DNA of 13,886 nt from positions 1 to 13,886 of the forward strand of contig CAYJEZ010000066.1 of assembly GCA_964369215.1 (NCBI GenBank), given 5' to 3'. This DNA comes from SIG603 sp964369215 (GTDB taxonomy: Bacteria > Bacillota > Clostridia > Oscillospirales > Acutalibacteraceae). The notes under the pieces were generated by a model. It did no database searches. It worked only from the letters and a program-made list of their open reading frames with translations, and was not told the DNA's origin. Of the stretch, positions 1 through 7,412 are shown one piece after another (the stretch's first letter is position 1; each line of letters opens with the position of its first letter). The translations under genes were made by a program, and so were the position numbers.

Positions 1-42
1 AGCTACTGCACAGGTATTCAAGTTGTTATTGTAAAAGAGTAA
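1..42 (+). CDS. Possible C-terminal end of an upstream gene (partial)
   Basis: Frame 1 is open from the window edge for 13 codons and stops at TAA 40-42, reading SYCTGIQVVIVKE. A terminator-like hairpin begins 16 bases later, which is where one would expect a gene to end. The other two plus frames also stop soon and give less protein-like peptides. A solute-binding protein gene often precedes a permease-ATPase pair like the one that follows, but this short tail has no recognisable motif, so I assign no function. The call is weak and rests on position only. Confidence 0.2.
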   Translation, partial: SYCTGIQVVIVKE

Positions 43-57
43 TACTATTAAAACATC

Positions 58-115
58 GGACAGATTTGCATGGTTTGAGGTATTTATAATCAAACAAGCT
101 TAGCTGTCCTTTTTT
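58..115 (+). terminator. Terminator-like hairpin upstream of the ABC importer operon
   Basis: GGACAG (58-63) pairs with CTGTCC (104-109), directly followed by six T residues (110-115). Inside, GTTTGA (73-78) pairs with TCAAAC (90-95), giving a two-helix stem with unpaired bases on both sides. It most likely ends an upstream transcript. Because it lies in front of an amino acid transporter operon it could instead be an attenuator, but no competing antiterminator helix is evident. Confidence 0.5.
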
Positions 116-159
116 AAACACATAAATTATTTAATACTAAATATTTATATTACATAAGT

Positions 160-165
160 TATAAT
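160..165 (+). promoter_or_regulatory. Candidate -10 box for the ABC importer operon
   Basis: A perfect TATAAT lies 46 bases before the GTG start of the permease, just after the terminator-like hairpin. No good -35 hexamer sits 16-18 bases upstream and there is no TG extension, so the promoter assignment is tentative. Confidence 0.3.
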
Positions 166-210
166 CATTTGTACTTGTTTTTCGTATTTAGTATAAGGAG
201 TGGAAATTAA

Positions 211-924
211 GTGAACGTTATAACTGATTGGTTCTCAGGGCTTGCAGACCAATTTTATTTTAACTTTATTGAAGACGACAGGTGGCGCTACATTGCAGAC
301 GGCTTGTGGGTAACAATAGTAATAAGTTTTTTTGCTGTTATTGCAGGTGTAATATTAGGTTTTTTTATTGCTTTAATACGCTCTACTTACGATAAAACAG
401 GTAAGATGAAATTCTTAAATGCTGTTTGCAAAATATACCTTACAGTTATTAGGGGTACACCAGTTGTTGTACAACTTTTAATTATTTATTTTGTAATATT
501 TGGCTCGGTAAATATTGATAAAGTAGTGGTTGCAATTATAGCTTTTGGAATAAACTCGGCAGCTTATGTTGCAGAGATTTTCCGTTCTGGCATTATGAGC
601 ATAGACCCAGGACAAATGGAAGCAGGAAGAAGCCTAGGACTTACCTACAGCCAAACTATGTGGAAAATTGTACTTCCACAAGCTTTTAAAAATGTTTTAC
701 CGGCTCTTGGTAATGAGTTTATAGTTCTATTAAAAGAGACCTCTATCTCTGGTTATATAGCATTGCAAGACCTTACAAAGGGTGGAGATATTATTAGAAG
801 CCGTACATACGATGCGTTTATGCCATTAATAGCAGTGGCTATTATATATTTGATAATGGTTATGATACTTCAACATGCACTCACAAAACTTGAGAGGAGG
901 CTTGCTAAAAGTGATAGACATTAA
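211..924 (+). CDS. Polar amino acid ABC transporter permease (HisM/GlnP family)
   Basis: This is the membrane subunit of an importer for amino acids such as glutamine, glutamate, arginine or cystine; the substrate cannot be read from the sequence. The 237-residue length is normal. Hydrophobic segments lie at about 33-57, 75-98, 105-122 and 204-222. Family marks are RGTP at 81-84, the GxNSAAYxAEIxRxGI block at 113-128, and the EAA loop starting EAGRSLGL at 137-144 and ending at LPQA 155-158, which docks on the ATPase. The GTG start at 211 follows AAGGAG (195-200) by 10 bases and gives the expected short cytoplasmic or amphipathic N-terminus. The gene overlaps the ATPase gene by 14 bases, so the two are co-translated. 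The binding protein that should deliver substrate is not in the window and may lie upstream or be encoded elsewhere. Confidence 0.93.
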   Translation: MNVITDWFSGLADQFYFNFIEDDRWRYIADGLWVTIVISFFAVIAGVILGFFIALIRSTYDKTGKMKFLNAVCKIYLTVIRGTPVVVQLLIIYFVIFGSVNIDKVVVAIIAFGINSAAYVAEIFRSGIMSIDPGQMEAGRSLGLTYSQTMWKIVLPQAFKNVLPALGNEFIVLLKETSISGYIALQDLTKGGDIIRSRTYDAFMPLIAVAIIYLIMVMILQHALTKLERRLAKSDRH

Positions 925-1633
925 GAATTTACAAAAATCCTTTGGAGAATTACAAGTTTTAAACGGGATTGATGAGCATATAGAAAAAGGTGAAAAAGTA
1001 GTTATTATTGGGCCTTCAGGCTCAGGAAAAAGCACGTTTTTACGTTGCCTAAATTTACTTGAGAAACCAACAGGTGGAGAAATATGGTTTGAGGGCAGTG
1101 AGATTACTAACCCTAAATGTAATATAGACAAGCTTAGGCAAAAAATGGGAATGGTATTTCAGCACTTTAATCTTTTTCCTCATTTAAGCATAATTGATAA
1201 TATTACGCTAGCACCTGTTATGCTTAAACTTCAAACAAAGCAAGTGGCAGAGGAAAATGCTAAAAAGCTATTAGCTAGAATAGGTCTTTTGGATAAAGCG
1301 GACAGTTACCCCTCTATGTTATCTGGTGGGCAAAAACAGCGTATAGCAATAGTTAGGGCGCTTGCTATGAACCCTGATGTTATGCTTTTTGACGAGCCTA
1401 CTTCTGCACTTGACCCCGAAATGGTAGGCGAAGTGCTAACACTTATGAAAGACCTTGCTAATGAGGGTATGACCATGGTTGTTGTTACCCACGAAATGGG
1501 TTTTGCTAGAGAAGTGGGTACAAGGGTTTTATTTATGGACGGCGGAAAAGTAGTAGAGCAAGACAAACCAGAAGAGTTCTTTAAAAATCCAAAGCACCCT
1601 AGAACAAAAGAGTTTTTGTCTATGGTGCTTTAA
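911..1633 (+). CDS. Polar amino acid ABC transporter ATP-binding protein (GlnQ/HisP family)
   Basis: This is the nucleotide-binding subunit that powers the permease encoded just before it. Counting from GTG 911 the protein has 240 residues, the usual size. Walker A is GPSGSGKST at 34-42, the Q-loop glutamine is Q84 in MVFQHFNLFPH, the signature is LSGGQ at 137-141, Walker B runs into FDEPTSALD at 160-168, and the switch histidine is H194. An in-frame ATG at 875 would add 12 residues, but GTG 911 is preferred: GAGAGGAGG (892-900) sits 10 bases before it, the spacing matches that of the permease gene, and the protein then begins MIDIKNLQKSFG as in its relatives. The start lies inside the 3' end of the permease gene. 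A bidirectional hairpin about 120 bases after the stop ends the operon. Confidence 0.95.
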   Translation: MIDIKNLQKSFGELQVLNGIDEHIEKGEKVVIIGPSGSGKSTFLRCLNLLEKPTGGEIWFEGSEITNPKCNIDKLRQKMGMVFQHFNLFPHLSIIDNITLAPVMLKLQTKQVAEENAKKLLARIGLLDKADSYPSMLSGGQKQRIAIVRALAMNPDVMLFDEPTSALDPEMVGEVLTLMKDLANEGMTMVVVTHEMGFAREVGTRVLFMDGGKVVEQDKPEEFFKNPKHPRTKEFLSMVL

Positions 1634-1752
1634 GAAAAATATTGTTAATACACTTAATAAACTTAGAAAACATTATTGAAATAAAATGAAAAGCTTTAGA
1701 TTATGAGGTTTTTCACTTGAGGGCTGTTAGTTTTTCAAAGTTATTTACTATT

Positions 1753-1781
1753 AAAAGCTAGATTTAATTATCTAGCTTTTT
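1753..1781. terminator. Bidirectional intrinsic terminator between convergent operons
   Basis: AAAAGCTAGAT (1753-1763) pairs perfectly with ATCTAGCTTTT (1770-1780) around the six-base loop TTAATT. On the plus strand the stem ends in a T run (1777-1781), which can stop the ABC importer transcript. On the minus strand it also ends in four T residues, so it can stop the fructokinase transcript. The kinase stop codon lies in the loop (1764-1766), and its last codons form one arm of the stem. Confidence 0.75.
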
Positions 1782-2744
1782 GTAATTCTCTACACAATGA
1801 ATTATTTCATCAAAAGTAGGAATTGACGGAATACCACCTTTTTTTGTTGCAGCACAAGAGCCACTGGCGTTTGCTAAGTCAACGATGTTTGTTATCTCGG
1901 TAACAGTTATGTCGTTTATTGGCTTTTCAAGTTTACAAATACCATTCAAAACAGCACCTGTAAAAGAATCTCCTGAGCCTGTTGTGTCTACAACAGCTAC
2001 ATCATAAGTAGCAAGTTTATTACAGTGGTTATTAAGAGAAAAATATGCTCCTTTAGGTCCTAGAGTTACAAAAAGCAAGCTGATACCATAGTCATCTATT
2101 AGTTTTTGAGAATGTTTTTCATAGTCGCTTTCTCCTGTTAAAAATTCGAACTCTTCTTCGCTTATTTTAACTATATCTGCATATTTCATCATATTTAATA
2201 TAGTGCTTTTAGCGTGTTCTGCACTTTTCCATAAGGGTAAGCGAAGATTTGGGTCATAGCTAATTATTAAGTTGTTTTTAACGGCTAATTCTACAGCTTT
2301 AATGGTGGCACTGTATGAGGGCTCGTGAGTGCAAGATATAGAACCGAAGTGTAGTATTTTGCCCTGTTTAATAAACTCTTCGTTTATTTCACTTTCATTA
2401 AGCATAATGTCTGCTCCTGGGTTTCTGAAAAAACTGAAAGACCTGTTTCCAGTGCTATCTAAAGTAACAAAAGCAAGAGTAGTTTTAGCGTCGCTATCTG
2501 TAAATAAACAAGTAGTGTCTATATTCTCTTTATTTAAGGTTTCCCTAAGCATTACTCCGAAACTATCGTCACCTACTTTTCCTATAAATGCCGCTGTTCC
2601 TCCTTGCCTGCTTACAGCTGTTAACATATTTGCAGGTGCACCGCCTGGGTTACACTCAAACATAGGAAAGCCTAGTTCTGATTGACCAGCAGGTGAAAAA
2701 TCAATTAGAAGTTCTCCGATAGCTATTACATCAAAATTTTTCAT
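1764..2744 (-). CDS. Fructokinase-type carbohydrate kinase (PfkB/ribokinase family)
   Basis: The protein most likely phosphorylates a sugar, probably fructose to fructose 6-phosphate using ATP, in the cytoplasm. The 326 residues are full length. Seen in the sequence: an N-terminal GELLIDFSP strand (10-18), the substrate-side PfkB signature GGAPANM (34-40) continuing to GKVGDD (55-60), DPNLRLPLW (164-172), VTLGPKGA (226-233), and the second PfkB signature DTTGSGDSF (253-261) with catalytic base D259 and the GSG anion hole. The C-terminal GIPSIPTFDEI is typical of ScrK-like fructokinases. A different hexose or nucleoside substrate is possible. ATG 2744 is preceded by AAGGAG (2755-2760) with 10 bases between. 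It is the last gene of the pth-mfd operon, 20 bases after the AllA-like gene, and no sugar transporter or hydrolase is adjacent. Confidence 0.88.
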   Translation of the reverse strand: MKNFDVIAIGELLIDFSPAGQSELGFPMFECNPGGAPANMLTAVSRQGGTAAFIGKVGDDSFGVMLRETLNKENIDTTCLFTDSDAKTTLAFVTLDSTGNRSFSFFRNPGADIMLNESEINEEFIKQGKILHFGSISCTHEPSYSATIKAVELAVKNNLIISYDPNLRLPLWKSAEHAKSTILNMMKYADIVKISEEEFEFLTGESDYEKHSQKLIDDYGISLLFVTLGPKGAYFSLNNHCNKLATYDVAVVDTTGSGDSFTGAVLNGICKLEKPINDITVTEITNIVDLANASGSCAATKKGGIPSIPTFDEIIHCVENYKKLDN

Positions 2745-2764
2745 TCTTTTATATCTCCTTTTCT

Positions 2765-3190
2765 TTAATATGCTTTTGTATTTAGTAACGCGTAGTAAGG
2801 TTTTTCAAACTTAAAATATTCAGTATTTACCTCATAGTTTTCAGTTATTTTGTAATATGCATTCTCTGAAATTGTGAGTACCTCATGCCATATTTCCTTA
2901 TGTAAACAAATAGGCAAGTCTAGCGCATATGCTTTTATACCTTCATAATCTTTTTTATCGTTTACTAGTAAAATTCCAAAACCGCTTATAGGTTCAAATG
3001 TCTCCATGCAGTCCATATGTCTTTCTAGTAGATACGCACAGCGTTTAGTTACTTTTAGCATTGCTATACGCCAAGGGTGAGTGTCTTCTTTTATAATAAT
3101 CTCAAATTCAGAGTTTTCAGGATTATCTGAAAACTCTATTATTTTGCCGTATTTAGCAAAAGATGGGTCGCGCAGTGATAAAATCTCCAT
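2765..3190 (-). CDS. Ureidoglycolate lyase (AllA)-like cupin-fold small protein
   Basis: The 141-residue soluble protein resembles AllA, which in E. coli has about 160 residues and splits ureidoglycolate to glyoxylate and urea. The similarities, recalled from the family, are SFAKYGKII at 10-18 (compare AFSAYGDVI), LERHMDCMETFEPISG at 55-70 (compare LERH...F.P..G), and IWH at 100-102 (compare VWH). The segment between about 20 and 50 is much shorter than in AllA, and no other ureide-pathway gene is nearby. The true substrate is therefore unknown and may be a sugar-type or other small metabolite suited to the adjacent kinase. AAAGGA (3201-3206) lies 10 bases before ATG 3190. The gene follows mfd by 47 bases and precedes the kinase by 20 bases, so it is in the same operon. 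Confidence 0.6.
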   Translation of the reverse strand: MEILSLRDPSFAKYGKIIEFSDNPENSEFEIIIKEDTHPWRIAMLKVTKRCAYLLERHMDCMETFEPISGFGILLVNDKKDYEGIKAYALDLPICLHKEIWHEVLTISENAYYKITENYEVNTEYFKFEKPYYALLNTKAY

Positions 3191-3237
3191 ATTGAGTTAT
3201 TCCTTTCTTTTATTATTTAATTTGTTTTGTAACTACA

Positions 3238-6200
3238 TTAATATGCTTCTAAAACCTCTGACAATACATCTATCGGAGAGTTTCCGTGTAGCTTAATACT
3301 TAAATAAGGAGTAGTTGTTGCATTGAGCAAAACTCTACCTTTCATATTTGATATCATTTTAGACAACTGCTCCATGTTCACACTTACTAAGTATAACAAT
3401 AAAGAGTCGTTTTGCTGTTTTACCTCTTTTATTCCAAATCCGGCGGCGGTGTTTCTAAGCAAGGCGATGTCAATTAGCCCCTGCACAGCACTTGGAATGT
3501 CTCCGAAACGGTCAATTAACTCATCTACAACATCAGAGGAATCCTCTTTTGTTTTAATATCAGCTATTCTTCTGTATATTTCAAGCCTGTTATGAATATT
3601 TCCAATATAGTCTTCAGGGATATGCGCGTTTATTTGCATGTCTACCGAGCACTCGACACTCTCTTGAGGAACTTCTTCTCCTTTTAAAAGGGCTACTGCT
3701 TGGTTTAAAAGCTTAAGGTACATGTCGTAACCAACGCTCTCCATGTGGCCGTGTTGTTGTGCACCTAATACATTGCCAGCTCCTCTAATTTCTAGGTCGC
3801 GCATTGCAATTTTAAAGCCACTTCCAAATTCTGTAAACTCTCTAATAGCAGTAAGTCTTTTTTGTGCTATTTCAGATAGAATTTTATTTTTAGTATAAGT
3901 GAAATATGCGTAAGAGCGCCTGCTGCTTCGCCCAACTCGACCTCTAATTTGGTGTAGCTGAGACAGTCCCATTTTATCAGCATAGTCGATTATTAATGTG
4001 TTTGCATTAGGTACATCAACACCTGTTTCTATGATAGTGGTGCAAACTAATACATCAATTTCGTGCTCCACTAGTTTGCTCCACACGTCTGACAGTTCTC
4101 CCTCTGTCATTTTTCCATGGCCTATGCCTATTCTAACGTCTGGAATTTTAGCGCTGATTTTTGCAGCAACGCCATTAATAGAGGCAATGTCGTTGTGAAG
4201 ATAATATACCTGACCTCCGCGTCTAAGCTCTTTTTTGATTGCGTCAATAATAATGTCTAAATCATATTCAAGAACATAAGACTGAACTGGGTGCCTGTCG
4301 TGCGGAGCCTCTTCTATTACCGACATATCTCTTATTCCTGATAAAGCCATATTAAGGGTACGGGGGATAGGGGTAGCCGAAAGTGTTAATATATCTGCCT
4401 TGTTCGCAGCTGTCTTAAGCCTTTCTTTTTGAGCAACTCCAAAGCGCTGTTCTTCATCTATTACAACAAGTCCTAAGTCTCTAAACTCAATGTCTTTTGA
4501 TATAAGCCTGTGAGTGCCTACTACTAAATCTACTGAACCTCTTTTTATTTTACGAATAATTTCGTTTTGTTGGCCAGGGCTTCTAAAACGAGACAATAAC
4601 TCTACATTTATTGGAAAGCCTTCCATTCTTTTTATAATGCTTTGAAAATGTTGCCATGCAAGTATAGTTGTAGGCACAAGAATGGCACATTGTTTTCCTG
4701 CAGTAATACATTTAAACGCAGCCCTTAATGCAACCTCGGTTTTACCAAAGCCAACATCTCCGCAAAGCAGTCTGTCCATAGGAACAGTAGATTCCATGTC
4801 TTGCTTAATCTCTTCTATACAACGCAATTGGTCTTCGGTTTCATCGTACTCAAAATGAGCTTCAAAATCTCTTTGCCACTCGTCGTCTTCAGGAAAAGCA
4901 AAGCCTTTTTCCTCAAGCCTTTTAGCGTATAATATTATAAGCTCTTTAGCTATGTCGTTAACAGCACTTTTTACTCGGCTTTTCGTTTTTTTCCATTCAG
5001 CACCACCTAAGGTATGAAGTCTAACTCCGCCGTCTTCTCTAGGACCTATATATTTTGCGACCATGTCAAGTTGAGTAACAGGCACGTATAAAGTATCGTT
5101 TTTAGCGTACTGGATTTTAATATAGTCTTTAAGTATGCCCTTAAGCTCTACCTTGTGAATACCCTGAAAAACGCCTATTCCGTGTGAACTATGAACTACG
5201 TAGTCACCTGCAGAAAGCTCGCCTAAGCTGTAAATTTCTTTAGAGTTTTTGCTTTTTTTCTTAGCTTTTTTTGAAGACAAACTTTCGGCTACTTTTCCAT
5301 GCGTTATAAGTGCAAATGCTCCTGTAGGAAGTTCAAAACCTGAAGAAAGTGTGCCTGATGTAACAACTATTGTTCCTTTTTGTGGCAAAATTGGCATGTC
5401 AAAATGACCTGCTGGAAGCCCAGCGGACTTTAAGTCTTCAGCCAAGGTAGTGGCCGCACGCTCTGTACCTGCAAAAACCACGCACCTCATTTTTCTATGA
5501 AGTAATGCGGTTAAATCTTCAACTAAAAGTGGTACACTACCACCCCAAGCAGAAAGTTGTTTTACATTAAAATTTATAAGTGTTTTAGTAGGTACTTCGT
5601 AAGTACCACGTGCAAAAGTGTCCATATGAATTGAAGGGATTTTCTCAGACATTGAAAGAGCATAAATCCAGTCTTCACAATATTTGTCAAGCCCTCTACA
5701 TAAAACACCGTCGTTTAAATAACTTTTTATGTCTTCGCCCCATTGCCATAATGTAGCACGAAGTTTTTCTTTAAGCTTACTTCCCTCAGAGAAAATAACA
5801 ATTGAATTTTCTTCACTAAAATAGTCAAATAAAGTAGCGGGTTTGTCGTATATAAAAGATATAAATTTATCTATTGAGCCAATGTGTAAGCCGCTCTCAA
5901 GCTTTTTGCACTCATTCTCTAAAATCTCTTTTGCTTTTGCTGCATGCTTACCTCTTAAAAGTTTCATGTGCTCTCTAATTTTTTTACATAGTGCAGTATT
6001 GCTTTTAGGAATTACTTCGACAGCCGGAGAAATAGATACGCTTTCTAACTGATCGTCTCTTCTTTGTGTGTCAAGGTCAAAATAACTGATACTGTCAATT
6101 TCGTCGCCCAAAAACTCTAGCCTAACAGGTTTTTCACTACCGGGTGGGAAGAAGTCGATAATGCCACCTCTGTGGCTGAACTGTCCGGTTCCGTCTATTT

Positions 6201-6693
6201 GGTGTGAATTTTGGTAACCACAAAAATGAAGAGAAGATAATACTTTTTCTTGTGTAACTTCCTCTCCGCTTTCAATAGTTAGCCCACGAGATACTAGTTC
6301 ATCTACAGGTATTGTGTACTGTAAAGCAGCATCAATAGGAGCAACAATGCAGGCGCATTTTCCTGTTGATATTTGATTAAGGGCTTGAAGCCGCTCTCTT
6401 TCATATTCATGTGAGCTGCTGTCTGTATCTCGTAAGCTGTAATCTCTTGTAGGGTATAAAACAGCGTTCAAGCCTTCTGATTTTAGGTCCCTGATGATTT
6501 TATGGCAATCTGCTTCTTCAGGGCATAAAAACAAAAGTTTTTTATTGGTATCATATGCTAATGCTGTGGCAATAATACTTTTATGTATTGCAGAAACACC
6601 TGTTATTACTGCAGGTGTTTTCAAAGCTTTTACAGAGTTAAAAAGCTCAATATATTCGGGGGTTAATCTTAAAGCGTCAGATATTAATTTCAT
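3238..6693 (-). CDS. mfd: Transcription-repair coupling factor Mfd
   Basis: Mfd is an ATP-driven DNA translocase that pushes RNA polymerase stalled at lesions off the template and recruits UvrA for nucleotide excision repair. The 1151-residue length is normal. In order: a UvrB-like N-terminal module whose Walker A is degenerate (ITGVSAIHKS, 30-39); a basic linker at about 475-485; the RNA polymerase interaction domain starting at SAGDYVVHSSHGIGVF (494-509); the RecG-like motor with Walker A GDVGFGKTE (645-653), DEEQ box 746-749, LSATPIPRTLNMAL (771-784), ETGVDVPNAN (889-898) and the QIRGRVGRSSR motif (915-925); and a C-terminal TRCF domain (about 1010-1151) that masks UvrA binding. Its AAAGG ribosome binding site (6703-6707) overlaps the pth stop codon, so mfd is likely translationally coupled to pth. 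Confidence 0.98.
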   Translation of the reverse strand: MKLISDALRLTPEYIELFNSVKALKTPAVITGVSAIHKSIIATALAYDTNKKLLFLCPEEADCHKIIRDLKSEGLNAVLYPTRDYSLRDTDSSSHEYERERLQALNQISTGKCACIVAPIDAALQYTIPVDELVSRGLTIESGEEVTQEKVLSSLHFCGYQNSHQIDGTGQFSHRGGIIDFFPPGSEKPVRLEFLGDEIDSISYFDLDTQRRDDQLESVSISPAVEVIPKSNTALCKKIREHMKLLRGKHAAKAKEILENECKKLESGLHIGSIDKFISFIYDKPATLFDYFSEENSIVIFSEGSKLKEKLRATLWQWGEDIKSYLNDGVLCRGLDKYCEDWIYALSMSEKIPSIHMDTFARGTYEVPTKTLINFNVKQLSAWGGSVPLLVEDLTALLHRKMRCVVFAGTERAATTLAEDLKSAGLPAGHFDMPILPQKGTIVVTSGTLSSGFELPTGAFALITHGKVAESLSSKKAKKKSKNSKEIYSLGELSAGDYVVHSSHGIGVFQGIHKVELKGILKDYIKIQYAKNDTLYVPVTQLDMVAKYIGPREDGGVRLHTLGGAEWKKTKSRVKSAVNDIAKELIILYAKRLEEKGFAFPEDDEWQRDFEAHFEYDETEDQLRCIEEIKQDMESTVPMDRLLCGDVGFGKTEVALRAAFKCITAGKQCAILVPTTILAWQHFQSIIKRMEGFPINVELLSRFRSPGQQNEIIRKIKRGSVDLVVGTHRLISKDIEFRDLGLVVIDEEQRFGVAQKERLKTAANKADILTLSATPIPRTLNMALSGIRDMSVIEEAPHDRHPVQSYVLEYDLDIIIDAIKKELRRGGQVYYLHNDIASINGVAAKISAKIPDVRIGIGHGKMTEGELSDVWSKLVEHEIDVLVCTTIIETGVDVPNANTLIIDYADKMGLSQLHQIRGRVGRSSRRSYAYFTYTKNKILSEIAQKRLTAIREFTEFGSGFKIAMRDLEIRGAGNVLGAQQHGHMESVGYDMYLKLLNQAVALLKGEEVPQESVECSVDMQINAHIPEDYIGNIHNRLEIYRRIADIKTKEDSSDVVDELIDRFGDIPSAVQGLIDIALLRNTAAGFGIKEVKQQNDSLLLYLVSVNMEQLSKMISNMKGRVLLNATTTPYLSIKLHGNSPIDVLSEVLEAY

Positions 6694-6705
6694 AGTAATA
6701 TACCT

Positions 6706-7314
6706 TTAATTATATAAACTCATGGCTTTGTCTATATCGTCGTTTATAATACATTTTAAAGCGTCATGTGATTTTTGTAGCACTTCGTTAATTTGTTTTT
6801 GTTCTTTATCAGAAAAACTAGATAGTACCCAGTCAGCAAGGTTGTAATCAGGGTGAGGTTTTGCTCCTATACCTATTTTTATTCTAGGGAAAAGGTCGCT
6901 ACCACTTAAATAAATTATGTTTTTAACGCCATTTTGCCCACCGTGGCTGCCTTTTCGTCTAACTCTCATTTTGCCTACATCTAGAGAGATATCGTCAAAA
7001 ACTAAAATTACTTTCTCTGCAGGAATTTTATAAAAGTTCATAAACTGAACTACGCACTCACCCGATAAATTCATAAAAGTGTCAGGCTTTATTAGTAGTA
7101 TACGCTTATTTTCTATTATACATTCGCCCATTACGCCTTTAAATTTTAGTTTGCTTATTTTGGTAGAATATTCTTTTGCCAAATAGTCTAAAAACATAAA
7201 GCCACAATTGTGTCTTGTGTCTGCGTATTTTTTGCCTGGGTTGCCAAGACCAACTAGTAAATAATCTATATTGCTAACCGGTGGTTCTGTAATTATTTTT
7301 TTTCTGAAAAACAT
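6706..7314 (-). CDS. pth: Peptidyl-tRNA hydrolase
   Basis: The enzyme cleaves peptidyl-tRNA released from stalled ribosomes and so recycles tRNA in the cytoplasm. Family residues are present: GLGNPG at 22-27 with N25, TRHNCGF at 33-39 with catalytic H35, the tRNA and peptide contact motif TFMNLSG (79-85, N82), FDDISL (106-111), and GSHGGQNGVKNI (122-133, N128). At 202 residues it carries about 15 extra N-terminal residues (MFFRKKIITEPPVSN) compared with the E. coli enzyme. The start is supported by AAGGAG (7321-7326) six bases before ATG, so the extension is probably real. It heads a minus-strand operon with mfd 12 bases downstream, the gene order common in Firmicutes. The sporulation-linked genes fin and spoVT, which adjoin this pair in Bacillus, are absent. 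Confidence 0.97.
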   Translation of the reverse strand: MFFRKKIITEPPVSNIDYLLVGLGNPGKKYADTRHNCGFMFLDYLAKEYSTKISKLKFKGVMGECIIENKRILLIKPDTFMNLSGECVVQFMNFYKIPAEKVILVFDDISLDVGKMRVRRKGSHGGQNGVKNIIYLSGSDLFPRIKIGIGAKPHPDYNLADWVLSSFSDKEQKQINEVLQKSHDALKCIINDDIDKAMSLYN

Positions 7315-7341
7315 GAAAATCTCCTTGAATAAAACTGTAAA

Positions 7342-7370
7342 ATTATACTATGTGTAATCATTTTTTAAAC
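7342..7370 (-). promoter_or_regulatory. Candidate promoter of the pth-mfd operon
   Basis: On the minus strand a perfect TATAAT (7347-7342) lies 17 bases after a weak -35 like GTTTAA (7370-7365). Initiation about seven bases downstream would give a leader of roughly 20 bases that still contains the AAGGAG site at 7326-7321. The box lies directly downstream of a GC-rich inverted repeat (7373-7412), so that repeat could act as an operator. Confidence 0.45.
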
Positions 7371-7372
7371 AT

Positions 7373-7412
7373 GCGTTTATGGCAGGGTACAAGTGCACCC
7401 CGCCTAAAACGC
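7373..7412. repeat. GC-rich imperfect inverted repeat, possible operator or palindromic element
   Basis: GCGTTTATGGCAGGGT (7373-7388) and ACCCCGCCTAAAACGC (7397-7412) can pair at 13 of 16 positions around the eight-base loop ACAAGTGC. It stands out as a GC-rich island in a very AT-rich spacer. Neither strand has a T run after the stem, so it is not an ordinary terminator. It lies just upstream of the candidate pth promoter and about 180 bases upstream of the ppdK -10 box. It could be a regulator binding site, a repeated palindromic element, or a structured RNA. Confidence 0.6.

Noticed and set aside
30..50. Degenerate N-terminal nucleotide site in Mfd as a damaging mutation (residues 30-39)
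   Set aside because: Loss of the N-terminal Walker A is a normal feature of the UvrB-like module of Mfd. Coordinates here are residue-style only; the codons lie near 6570-6610 on the minus strand.
169..197. Promoter TTGTAC with TATAAG just before the permease start
   Set aside because: The -10 box would overlap the ribosome binding site at 195-200, leaving no usable leader.
875..910. In-frame ATG 875 as the start of the ABC ATPase
   Set aside because: It has no ribosome binding site and adds 12 residues that relatives lack. GTG 911 has a full AGGAGG site ten bases upstream.
3081..3296. Plus-strand open frame across the mfd/AllA-like junction
   Set aside because: It has no ribosome binding site and overlaps two better-supported minus-strand genes.
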